From Marinagarivorans sp. (lineage in GTDB: Bacteria > Pseudomonadota > Gammaproteobacteria > Pseudomonadales > Cellvibrionaceae), in NCBI GenBank assembly GCA_028281865.1, contig JANQJB010000134.1, forward strand, positions 1-35,086: DNA of 35,086 nt. Direction: 5' to 3'. Of the stretch, positions 8,083 through 16,312 are shown in pieces (the stretch's first letter is position 1; each line of letters begins with the position of its first letter). The notes beneath the pieces are model-generated. The model was not told the origin of the DNA. It saw only the letters and a program-made list of their open reading frames with translations, and searched no databases. The translations under genes were made by a program, and so were the position numbers.

Positions 8083-11000
8083 TTAATTTTTTAGAGGTAT
8101 AGCTTTTTTCTGATACTTAACCCGAAAAAATATCGCATAAAGCACTGGTACTACGCCCAACGTAAGTAGCGTGGCAAAAACAAGCCCAAAAATCATTGCC
8201 ACGGCCATACTGGTAAATAATGGCGACTGCCCGAGCCACAGCGGCATTAAACCGAGCGAAGTTGTTGCTGTTGTTAATAAAATGGGGCGAAACCGTTGTA
8301 ATGCAGCGGTAATAATCGCTTCGCTTGCTGGAAGACCGTTGTCGTTAATTTCGATATCGGTGCGGTCAATTAACATAATGGAATTGTTAATAATTATGCC
8401 AGATAGAGAAATGATGCCCAGCAGCGTCATAAAACCCATCGACGAGCCCGTTACCAATAAACCAAATGCTACACCGACAATGCCTAAAGGAATCGTCGAC
8501 AATATTATGGCTGCGCGGCGTACCGAATTAAATTGCCCGACTAACAATAGCAATACTAACAAACCTGCAATAGGCAGTTGATCACCGATTGACTGATTGG
8601 CTTTTACCGAGCTCTCTTCATCACCGCCATAGGCGTAGCGGTGGCCGACGGGCCATTGTTTCGATTCCTCGGCTAGCCAAGGCTTTAATTCGGCCATAAT
8701 TTGGGCGGGCAACAAGCCTTGTTCTTGGCGCGCCTGCACGGTTACTGTGCGAACGCCATCGCGTCGAATTATTACCGAGGGTTGCCAGGTAATTTCGAAA
8801 TCGGCAACTTGGCGTAGTGGTATCGAAGCACCAGTTGCCTGAACATATACATTAACGTTTTCTATTTTTCCAAGATCACTTCTGTCTGCTGCATTGGAGC
8901 GCAACAATACGGGAATGCTCTCATCCCCCTCGCGATAACGTGTTAATTCGAGGCCGCTGAGCCCGGTTTGCAGCGATCTTGCAATATCTTCATTGCTCAC
9001 GCCGGCTCGCTGCGCACGTGCCTGATTAATGCTTACATTGATTTTTTTTGTCTGTGCACCCCAGTTATCGGTAATTACCGCAACACCTGGAATTTCGCGC
9101 AATTTAGCTTTTGTTTTTTCGACAAGTTGGAACAAGGTATTATTGTCTGCTCCAGACAGCCTAACTTCTATTGGATAGTCACCGGCCGGCCCCGTGCCCA
9201 TCGCTTTTACCGAGGCCGACAGTTCCGGCATATTGCGGCGAATATATTTGTCCAACTGCTCGATCATATAGTGCACATAAGCCGCATCGGCGACATTAAT
9301 TACCATGACCGCTTTGTTGCTTTGCGCAGGAGGGGGGTTATAGCCAAGCGTAAAACGCGGGCCGCCACTGTTGATATGTGTTTGCCAGGTAGTAATTTTA
9401 CGGCCGGGTACTTCCTCTTCCATCAGGTTAGCTTTGATAAAGTCCTCGATTTGATTTAAAGATTTTTGTGTCTCTCTCACATCGGTGCCAACCGGTAATT
9501 CAACGTCGACTTGAAAATAACTGTTGTCGGATGCCGGAAAAAATATATTCGGCACAAAGGAGAGCATAAAAATACCGCTGGCAAAAAAACCTGCTACGCC
9601 AACCAAGGTCAAATATTTGTGATGCAGCGCCCAGGTAATAATGGTTTTATAAATAGAAAGTGAACGACCTGGACTCGATTGCTGTTTAACCTTCACTTTT
9701 AAAAAGGTAATACACAGCAAAGGGATCATCGTGATAGAAAGTATCCAAGATGAAAGCAGTGTAATACTCACGACTTTAAACAGCGGCGCGGTATATTCAC
9801 CGACATTTGATTGCGCCAAGAAAATGGGTAAAAACGCCGCCGCAGTTGTAAGCGATGAAGTTAATAATGGCACCATCAATTCTCGTGCAGATTCAACTGC
9901 AGCCTGGCGCGCAGGTTTTCCCTGTTCCATTCGTACAAGCGTACTTTCCGTCACGACAATGGCGTTATCGACAAGCAGCCCCAGCGCGATAATCAGAGAG
10001 GTCAGCGACATCTGATCGAGCCCAATATCAAAAAAGCTCATAATTAAAAAAGCCATGACGATGGCTGCCGGGATAAGGCTGCCAACGATTAAGCCTGTGC
10101 GTAAACCCAAAAATGCCAGCATCACAATTAGCACGATACTGACGGACTGAATTAAGCTGCTGGAGAAATTGTTTATTGATTTGTTGATATCGTTTGGCAA
10201 AAAACTCAACACGGAAAATTCAACGCCGATGGGGTAGGCTGCTTGTAACTGCTGAATTTTTTCGGTAACTGCTTGGCCGAGCGAAATATAGTTTCCGCCC
10301 TCGCGCATGGAGATCCCTAACATCAAACCGGGAGTTCCCGTAACATGAGAAATTGCGCCGGGTGGATCAGCGTAGCCGCTTTCGATCGAGACAGTATCAC
10401 CGAGTCGCATGACTTGACTTGTGCCCGGAATAGTAATTAACGTGTTTTCTAAATCTTCGATGCTTTCAAAATTTCCGGAAGGTTCCAAGGCAATACGCTC
10501 AACGCCGGTAACTAAGTCACCACCCGAAATTAATATATTGCGCGATTGCAATATGCCCGCGAGTTGCTGCGGTGAAAGGCCAAGTTCGGCGAGACGCGCG
10601 TTGTTGTATTCAACAAATACTCGTCGTTCCTGCGCGCCGTAAATATCAATTTTTGCAACCTCTGGAATTAACAAAAATTCATCGCGCACAGCATCGGCGA
10701 TATCTTTTAATTCTTTGAAATTATACCCATCTCCGGTCAGGCCCAAGACAATACCAAAGACATCGCCGTATTCGTCATTTACAACAACAGAGGTAACACC
10801 TTGGGGCAGCTTGCGTTCTGCCGATTCGACTTTGCGGCGCAACTTATCCCAAATAGGTCGCATGTCTTTGTAGGATTCTTTGATGTTAACCGTTACGCGA
10901 GTCATGCCGGTAAATGACTGCGATTCGACAAAATCCAGTTCGGGCATTTCCCTCACGGTTTTTTCGATCTTATCTGCCACCAACAGCTCCATGCGTTCAG

Positions 11001-11166
11001 GGCTAACGCCGGGAAAAAAAGCGGTAACCGTTGCCGCACGTATAATAAAACCGGGATCTAAGTTACGAGGCATATTCACGTAGCTCATATAGCCACTCAA
11101 GAATATGATGACCAAGAGCACTAAGGTAATGCGATTATTTTTTAATGCTACTTCTGTGATGCTCAT
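8083..11166 (-). CDS. RND efflux pump inner-membrane transporter (AcrB/HAE-type)
   Basis: At 1027 residues this is full length for the AcrB/MexB superfamily. It has the expected plan: helix 1 at residues about 11-30, a first periplasmic porter/docking block, helices 2-6 (about 335-490), a second periplasmic block, then helices 8-12 ending near residue 1020. The proton-relay helix 4 reads LGLLVDNAIVVTE with D400 followed by N401, instead of the adjacent Asp pair of AcrB; this VDN form is common in other RND branches. The pump exports small molecules using proton-motive force and works with an adaptor and a TolC-type channel, both encoded just upstream in the same operon. Drug, solvent or metabolite export cannot be told apart from sequence. 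A GGTACAGGGC element precedes the ATG. Confidence 0.93.
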   Translation of the reverse strand: MSITEVALKNNRITLVLLVIIFLSGYMSYVNMPRNLDPGFIIRAATVTAFFPGVSPERMELLVADKIEKTVREMPELDFVESQSFTGMTRVTVNIKESYKDMRPIWDKLRRKVESAERKLPQGVTSVVVNDEYGDVFGIVLGLTGDGYNFKELKDIADAVRDEFLLIPEVAKIDIYGAQERRVFVEYNNARLAELGLSPQQLAGILQSRNILISGGDLVTGVERIALEPSGNFESIEDLENTLITIPGTSQVMRLGDTVSIESGYADPPGAISHVTGTPGLMLGISMREGGNYISLGQAVTEKIQQLQAAYPIGVEFSVLSFLPNDINKSINNFSSSLIQSVSIVLIVMLAFLGLRTGLIVGSLIPAAIVMAFLIMSFFDIGLDQMSLTSLIIALGLLVDNAIVVTESTLVRMEQGKPARQAAVESARELMVPLLTSSLTTAAAFLPIFLAQSNVGEYTAPLFKVVSITLLSSWILSITMIPLLCITFLKVKVKQQSSPGRSLSIYKTIITWALHHKYLTLVGVAGFFASGIFMLSFVPNIFFPASDNSYFQVDVELPVGTDVRETQKSLNQIEDFIKANLMEEEVPGRKITTWQTHINSGGPRFTLGYNPPPAQSNKAVMVINVADAAYVHYMIEQLDKYIRRNMPELSASVKAMGTGPAGDYPIEVRLSGADNNTLFQLVEKTKAKLREIPGVAVITDNWGAQTKKINVSINQARAQRAGVSNEDIARSLQTGLSGLELTRYREGDESIPVLLRSNAADRSDLGKIENVNVYVQATGASIPLRQVADFEITWQPSVIIRRDGVRTVTVQARQEQGLLPAQIMAELKPWLAEESKQWPVGHRYAYGGDEESSVKANQSIGDQLPIAGLLVLLLLVGQFNSVRRAAIILSTIPLGIVGVAFGLLVTGSSMGFMTLLGIISLSGIIINNSIMLIDRTDIEINDNGLPASEAIITAALQRFRPILLTTATTSLGLMPLWLGQSPLFTSMAVAMIFGLVFATLLTLGVVPVLYAIFFRVKYQKKAIPLKN

Positions 11167-11171
11167 GCCCT

Positions 11172-11207
11172 GTACCTTAAATTAACCGAGTACCTTAAAT
11201 TAACCGA
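11172..11207. repeat. Two perfect 18-bp tandem repeats between adaptor and pump genes
   Basis: GTACCTTAAATTAACCGA occurs twice without a gap (11172-11189 and 11190-11207), followed by a related partial copy into the adaptor stop region. The repeats fill nearly all of the 47-bp gap between the adaptor stop and the pump start. They probably arose by slippage and lengthen the spacing between co-transcribed genes. Confidence 0.85.
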
Positions 11208-11213
11208 ATGCCT

Positions 11214-12332
11214 TTAATTAAATTTCACGCGCATATCTTGCGCGAGAAATGTGGTACCGGCGGTTACAACGTTTTCACCTTCTTGCAAACCAGAGACAAT
11301 TTCCAGACCTGCGGTCGTTAATTTACCGATATTGACCGCTCGACGATTGATAAGTCCGATGCCCTCTTCATCGGAAGCAGTAACGAGCCAAACGAAGCGC
11401 CCTTGCCTATCCTCCCCGACTGCCTGGCTGGGTAAATAAATGACTTGAGAATGCTGATCGTCGGCTGAAAGCATTAATGACACCTCAGCTGCCATACCTG
11501 CTCGCAGTGCACTATCCTGCTTATCAAGCTTCACAATTACGGGGAAGGCGCTGCCCGCTTGAGATGAGACGCTGACTTCGGTCACGGTGGCAGAGAAGTT
11601 CGCCCCAGGTTTTGCATCGAATTCAATACTGGCCTTATCCCCTTCCCGGACCTGTGCGATATAGATTTCCGGTAAGCTAATTTCTACCTCAGGTTCGTCG
11701 CCGCAGTTGAGCTGCGCTACTTGTTGGGTCGCGCCAACATTTTCGTTTTCTTGTACTGCAATACTGGCGACTGCGCAGTCATCGGGTGAATACAAGCGGC
11801 TGTAATCCAATTGATTTTTTGCCGATTCGAGTTGTTTTGCAGCGGAATTTCTCGCGGCTTCGGCGGATTCAGCATTAGCTCGGGCGGCCTCAAGCTCATT
11901 GAGCGAAGCGTTGTTGTTTTCGTAAAGCAAACGTGTACGGTCGTAGTTCGATTGTGCATTGCGCGCTGTGGCAACGGTGCTTGCTAAATTGGATGCTGCT
12001 TGTTGAACGCCAATTTCATAATCTCTCGGGTCTAGTTCAAATAGCAGCTGCCCTTTATTGACTTGATCGCCGACTTTCACATGCTTAGCTTTCAGCGTCC
12101 CGCTAACTTTAAAACTAATTCGCGATTCGAGGCCCGCGCGCGTGGTGCCCGCAAAAGTCAGTTTCTGTGCCGTGCCTTTAGGGCTCACCTCGACGTAACG
12201 AACCGGTCGCAATATCTCCTCCGGTACTTCTTGTTCAGCTTGACAAGCGATAAGCAAAACGGAAAGCGCTAGCGGAATTAATTTAAATGGCATTGTTAAT
12301 CTCAACACAGGTACAAATTGGCATCTGATCAT
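11214..12332 (-). CDS. RND efflux periplasmic adaptor (membrane fusion) lipoprotein
   Basis: This is a 372-residue member of the HlyD/AcrA adaptor family. It has a lipobox (LLIAC, Cys at residue 30), a barrel-sandwich/lipoyl half motif (SFKVSGTLKAKHVKVGDQVNKGQLLFELDP), a helical hairpin at about 85-165, the second lipoyl half, a beta-barrel (VREGDKASIEFDA) and a membrane-proximal domain at the C-terminus. It links the pump below to the outer-membrane channel. The ATG at 12332 overlaps the stop of the preceding channel gene as ATGA, implying translational coupling. An internal ATG at 12293 would give a shorter, classic lipoprotein signal of 17 residues and is a real alternative. It is followed by the pump after 47 bp. 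Confidence 0.9.
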   Translation of the reverse strand: MIRCQFVPVLRLTMPFKLIPLALSVLLIACQAEQEVPEEILRPVRYVEVSPKGTAQKLTFAGTTRAGLESRISFKVSGTLKAKHVKVGDQVNKGQLLFELDPRDYEIGVQQAASNLASTVATARNAQSNYDRTRLLYENNNASLNELEAARANAESAEAARNSAAKQLESAKNQLDYSRLYSPDDCAVASIAVQENENVGATQQVAQLNCGDEPEVEISLPEIYIAQVREGDKASIEFDAKPGANFSATVTEVSVSSQAGSAFPVIVKLDKQDSALRAGMAAEVSLMLSADDQHSQVIYLPSQAVGEDRQGRFVWLVTASDEEGIGLINRRAVNIGKLTTAGLEIVSGLQEGENVVTAGTTFLAQDMRVKFN

Positions 12333-14665
12333 TTTGAGGCTCTTTGTGTTCTAAAAAAATCATCCATGCGTTTAAACCAAGCTTCTTTGTCGGAAGCGTC
12401 GCTCAGTATATCGAAACGCCCAACAATTCTTTCCAAGGTAAAATAGTCAATCATAAAATCGTACACGGAATTTACCGCTTGAATATCAGCATTTAAGGCA
12501 GAATTTTGCGCATCTATTAATTCGATAATTGAGACGGTCCCGCGCTTGTAGGCATCGGTAATTAATTCCAGATTTTTCTCTGCAGCGTTAGCGGCGTCTG
12601 CGCTATATTGCATAGTGGGGTAAGAGGCTTCTGCAGTAAGTAGTTGGTTGCGTACTTGCCGTTCAATTTGATTGCGAAGGCTTTTTAATTGAATTTGTAA
12701 TGCTGTGAGTTGTTCTTCTGCTTCGGCGACCGCCGCTTTATTGCCTCCGCCTGCGTAGAGTGGAACACTGACGTTGACACCGTATTGCCAACTGCGATCG
12801 TCCATCGGGCCTGTTGTATCAAGAATTTCGGTCGTGCTCGCGCCGGCAGTGACCAACGGCGCCCAGCGTTTTCTTTTTGCTGTAGTCAAATTTCTTTTTT
12901 GTGCATCCAACTGCGCCATCACCTGCTGTATTTCCGGTGATTGGTTCATGGCCTCGGCAACCATAAATTCGTGAAAAGTTCTGAATGACCAAGGGCTACT
13001 CGCGTAGCGATCAAAACGTGTATCGTTGAAAAAAAATCCAACCGTTGCTAAAGAAACAGGTTGTAGATCTAGCTGCTCATTTTGCGGGCGGTTAATTAAC
13101 TGCAAAAACGCGACTGTCAATTGATTAACTTGTGCTCTAGCCGAAGCATAGGCGCTGCGGCTGCTTGCGATTTCACTTTCCCAGCGGTAAACCTCGCCGG
13201 CGGAAGATGCTCCAATGCGTCGCCTGACTTCAGCTAACTCAAGGTTTTGTCTGGCGCGTTCAAGATTATCGGCTTGCAAACCAGAAATTTGTTTGGCTTT
13301 TAATAAATTTAAGTAAGCTGTTGCCGCGTCGAGCACAGCATCAAGGCGCACTTGTTGCAAGGCCTGTTCTTGAGATAAATGTAAGTATTTCTGGCTGTAA
13401 TAAATGCCGATTGCTTCGTCCGAATAAATAACTTGATTTAACTGCAATTGCGCGTTGCTTTCGCGCTCTGCATTAAAGTTATTAACGCTTTTTCTATCAA
13501 TCTTGCGGAAACCTCCCGCTAAATCCAGGCTGGGTAGCAAGTTAGCGCGAAATGTTTTTAATTTTTCACTGCTGGCGTTGGTTTGGTGGATGGTGGCAAT
13601 AATATCGAGATTGCGCTGCATAGCCTCAGAAACGGCCTGTTGTAGGCTCAGCTTACGTGCCGGAATAATTCGATAATCATCGCGATTTATAACGTCGTAT
13701 TGGTCCAGCTCTTCAAAAGGCGGAAAGCGGTCCAGTACATACGCGGCGCTTTGGTTTAACACTATTTTTTCACTGAAATCGAAGATTACTGGAATGGATG
13801 ATGCAGACTCACCCATTAAAATCCGTTGAATATTTAATGCGATTCGCCGCGCAATACGCTGCTCATCAAGTTCTGACTCGTAACCGGCTAGCAGCCCCTG
13901 CTCAACTTCCTCGCGCCCATTCAAAGTAAAACTGGGTAGTTGGCGCTGCAATAAGCCCTCGGCGAGCACTCTTATTTGCTCTAGAGAATAACTGGGCAAC
14001 GGAGCCAATATTACCGAATCAAAGCTTGCATCAATCCTGCCAAGTGCGACCTCTGGCCCCCCACTTGCGCTGATTAATTTGGATTCTATGCCGGTACTGA
14101 GTTGCAGGCGTTCGAGTATTTTGTTGAGTTCCGGTATCGATTGCAGCACGCGCCCCTCGCCCAGTATCGCGATTCTTTTGATTGGAGAAATTCTTCTAAA
14201 AGCGTTAAAGATTTCTTCAGGGTCGCTGCTTTTTGCAAGGTAGGTAAAGTTTTCTACCCCGGATTTACCGTTGACCATTTTGATCCCTTGTAGTGCGGGA
14301 TCGACAACAATCGGTGCAATGACGGGTTTACTGAGCTTGCCTCGGTTGCCAAAATAATGTGCATTCAAAATACCTAATGCGACGATGATGTCGATAGACG
14401 AGTCGCTTAAGGCTTGCTCGCTAATGGTGCGGATTTTTTTCTCGTCCCAGTTTCCGGACACTACATTATCCATATTAAATAGGACTTTATATTCCTTGCT
14501 CAGCAGGCTGTTTATTTCCTTTTTTATAACCTCAATATCGACGTTGTCCCGCACTTTGGGACCGTCATCCAGAAAAGCAATGTTGATGACTTTTTCCGCG
14601 TAGGCGCTGTACGCGCAAAACCAGCAAAGAAATAAGGTGGATAAGAAAAAAAGAATGCGTTGCAT
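12329..14665 (-). CDS. TolC-family outer-membrane efflux channel fused to ABC-type substrate-binding domain
   Basis: At 778 residues this is far longer than a usual TolC-family channel (about 420-500). After a signal peptide (about 1-23) come about 300 residues resembling the ABC_sub_bind/periplasmic-binding fold, including INIAFLDDGP, DIIVALGILNAHYF, KPVIAPIVVDP and RIAILGEG. From about residue 340 (LSLQQAVSEAMQRNLDI) to 760 there are two outer-membrane-efflux repeats with long helices, including YSDEAIGIYYSQ and YAGGGNKAAVAEAEEQL. The frame is continuous through the junction with no stop or frameshift, so it is a true fusion rather than two genes. It is the first gene of the efflux operon, with GGAG 9 bases before the ATG and an ATGA overlap with the adaptor gene. 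The binding domain may gate or feed the channel; that is speculation. Confidence 0.9.
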   Translation of the reverse strand: MQRILFFLSTLFLCWFCAYSAYAEKVINIAFLDDGPKVRDNVDIEVIKKEINSLLSKEYKVLFNMDNVVSGNWDEKKIRTISEQALSDSSIDIIVALGILNAHYFGNRGKLSKPVIAPIVVDPALQGIKMVNGKSGVENFTYLAKSSDPEEIFNAFRRISPIKRIAILGEGRVLQSIPELNKILERLQLSTGIESKLISASGGPEVALGRIDASFDSVILAPLPSYSLEQIRVLAEGLLQRQLPSFTLNGREEVEQGLLAGYESELDEQRIARRIALNIQRILMGESASSIPVIFDFSEKIVLNQSAAYVLDRFPPFEELDQYDVINRDDYRIIPARKLSLQQAVSEAMQRNLDIIATIHQTNASSEKLKTFRANLLPSLDLAGGFRKIDRKSVNNFNAERESNAQLQLNQVIYSDEAIGIYYSQKYLHLSQEQALQQVRLDAVLDAATAYLNLLKAKQISGLQADNLERARQNLELAEVRRRIGASSAGEVYRWESEIASSRSAYASARAQVNQLTVAFLQLINRPQNEQLDLQPVSLATVGFFFNDTRFDRYASSPWSFRTFHEFMVAEAMNQSPEIQQVMAQLDAQKRNLTTAKRKRWAPLVTAGASTTEILDTTGPMDDRSWQYGVNVSVPLYAGGGNKAAVAEAEEQLTALQIQLKSLRNQIERQVRNQLLTAEASYPTMQYSADAANAAEKNLELITDAYKRGTVSIIELIDAQNSALNADIQAVNSVYDFMIDYFTLERIVGRFDILSDASDKEAWFKRMDDFFRTQRASK

Positions 14666-15013
14666 ATGGATTTAACTCCAATCGACTAACGGCCGAAGCA
14701 TATCACAGAGTTGCGTGACTTGGGTTTCTAAACTGAGTAAAACGCTAGACGGACTTTTCTATTAGCGGTTTTATCGCTAGGCCTACCGATAGGCGATAGA
14801 ATTGGTGTCAAAGCTGCTCGCCACAGTCAATACAATAACAGTCAATGCAAATTATTAGCACTGCTTGGGGGGGAGGGTGAGGCGAATTTCTGTATCACCC
14901 TAAATGGCCTTGTTAAAAATTAAAGCGTAAACTGTCATGCCCTTCACTGTGTTTCTGGCATTTGAACAGATTCGCATCACCTATGTTAGGTTTTACTAAT
15001 AAAGATACAGACT
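14666..15013. promoter_or_regulatory. Divergent intergenic region with candidate operator
   Basis: This spacer separates the minus-strand efflux operon from the plus-strand VOC gene, so it should hold both promoters. An imperfect inverted repeat, TATCGCTA to TAGGCGATA (14772-14798, one bulged base), encloses the palindrome TAGGCCTA at 14778-14785. The 9-mer ACAGTCAAT occurs directly repeated at 14823-14831 and 14838-14846. Either could be a repressor site for the efflux operon, but no regulator gene is adjacent. Confidence 0.3.
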
Positions 15014-15379
15014 ATGCAAAAAGTAACCGGAATTGGTGGGTTTTTCTTTCGGGCGGAAGACCCGCAAGCACTTGCCGAGTGGTATGAAGAGCATTTAGGT
15101 ATTTCTCAGGTTCCAGCGGACTACGATGCGCTACCGTGGAGGCAAGAGGCCGGGCCTACTGTCTTTGCTCCGTTTAAAAAGAATTCTGAATATTTTGGCC
15201 GTGATGAGCAGATGTGGATGCTTAACTTTCGTGTGCAAGATTTAGCTGCGATGGTAGCGCAGCTTGAACGCGCGGGAATTAAAGTTGATGTGGACCAGGA
15301 AGAGTATCCAAACGGTAAGTTTGCGCGCTTATATGATCCGGAGGGAAATCCAATAGAGCTGTGGGAGTCTAAGAGTTAA
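15014..15379 (+). CDS. VOC-fold (glyoxalase/bleomycin-resistance-like) protein
   Basis: This 121-residue single-domain protein has the vicinal-oxygen-chelate pattern: a first strand IGGFFFRAEDPQALAEWYEEHLGI, a middle strand MWMLNFRVQDLAAMVAQLERAGIKV, and a final strand reading FARLYDPEGNPIELWE with the usual terminal Glu metal ligand. The first strand has no His, so the metal site is incomplete or altered compared with glyoxalase I. Many such proteins are uncharacterised, and a specific substrate should not be assigned. It starts with ATG, has no strong Shine-Dalgarno sequence, and is followed after 78 bp by an acetyltransferase on the same strand, perhaps as one transcript. Confidence 0.88.
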   Translation: MQKVTGIGGFFFRAEDPQALAEWYEEHLGISQVPADYDALPWRQEAGPTVFAPFKKNSEYFGRDEQMWMLNFRVQDLAAMVAQLERAGIKVDVDQEEYPNGKFARLYDPEGNPIELWESKS

Positions 15380-15457
15380 ATCGGAATTGCCACTGAGTTT
15401 ATAAAGAGTCTATTCGAATCTATTTTCGGTTAACTAAAAACTTATTTTAAAAAAACG

Positions 15458-15913
15458 ATGAATATCTCTTATAAATTAGCGTCGCCCGAAGAGCTTGAAG
15501 TGCTTATAGATCTTGTTGGCGAATATCATATATTTGAATCGCTTAGTTCGTCGCGCGATAAACGTCGCACATCATTAATACCGCTTCTCGATCCAGACAA
15601 GGACTACGGTTTTATTCTAGTCGCTTTTTGCGATTCGCAATTAGTTGGTTACGTTGCTATCTGCTACGGCTACACAATCGAATTTGGTGGCCGTGATGCC
15701 TTTGTTGATGAATTTTATGTGATGGAAAAAATGCGTAACAAAGGTATTGGTTTTTCGTTACTCGAAAAAGCGAAAATAGAAGCGCTAAAAAATTCAATTA
15801 ATGTACTGCATTTGGAAGTGGCTGTTGAAAACGCAACTGCAAAGAGTTTTTATAAGAAAAATGGTTTTTTAGCTAGAGAAAATTTTCATCTGATGTCCTG
15901 CCGTCTGCGATAA
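15458..15913 (+). CDS. GNAT-family N-acetyltransferase
   Basis: This 151-residue cytoplasmic protein has the GNAT core. Motif A reads VDEFYVMEKMRNKGIGFSLLEKAK (about residues 88-111), with the RxxKGIG pyrophosphate-binding loop for acetyl-CoA. Motif B ends in TAKSFYKKNGF (about residues 127-137), with the usual catalytic-region Tyr. It transfers an acetyl group from acetyl-CoA to an amine, substrate unknown. It may be co-transcribed with the VOC gene upstream. The ATG at 15458 has no clear ribosome-binding site, only an A-rich run. After the stop a long hairpin-capable sequence occurs at 15914-15959. Confidence 0.88.
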   Translation: MNISYKLASPEELEVLIDLVGEYHIFESLSSSRDKRRTSLIPLLDPDKDYGFILVAFCDSQLVGYVAICYGYTIEFGGRDAFVDEFYVMEKMRNKGIGFSLLEKAKIEALKNSINVLHLEVAVENATAKSFYKKNGFLARENFHLMSCRLR

Positions 15914-15959
15914 GACGCATTTGATTAGCGTGTATTCTAACTAATAAGAATGCCGCGTC
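15914..15959 (+). terminator. Possible hairpin after the acetyltransferase gene
   Basis: GACGC (15914-15918) can pair with GCGTC (15955-15959), and inside them ATTCT (15934-15938) can pair with AGAAT (15947-15951). There is no T tract, so intrinsic termination is uncertain. Confidence 0.25.
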
Positions 15960-16312
15960 CATGATTAATTCACTATTATATTATTCACTTTATTTTCGTT
16001 TTTTCCTATAGCGGTTCGCTTAAATTAATACTCAATGATTTTATAAGTTGGGCAAACAGCTTCACCAAAAATTGTTAATTTAGTAAGTGTGAAAAAGACT
16101 TTAAGGTCCGAAATAAAAGTTGTTTTATTGTGAAATTTAATTTTCAAAAGTGTCATGTCGTTAATAATTTTGGGGTTTCGTTCTTAAATTTCAGTAAAAT
16201 TCGTCACCAATAATAGTGATTTTTAGTTAAATTAAACTAAATTGCTTTGCGATTAATTATCGATGTATTTAAATATCCTCCGTATTTGAAAAAATAATTT
16301 GGAGGATGTTTT
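15960..16312. promoter_or_regulatory. AT-rich upstream region of the beta-helix/heme gene with candidate operator
   Basis: There is no gene in this AT-rich stretch. It presumably carries the promoter of the CSLREA protein gene. TCACCAATAATAGTGA at 16204-16219, 94 bp before that start, resembles the TCACCAA-N2-TTGGTGA sites found elsewhere in the window. GGAGGATG at 16301-16308 is a strong ribosome-binding site. Confidence 0.4.

Noticed and set aside
8968-9459. Plus-strand open frames opposite the RND pump gene
   Set aside because: They are shadows of a full-length pump gene with clear family motifs; none has a start signal or recognisable product.
16204-16219. CRP-type binding site
   Set aside because: The half-sites are inverted relative to the CRP consensus (TCAC first, then GTGA), so a different regulator is more likely.
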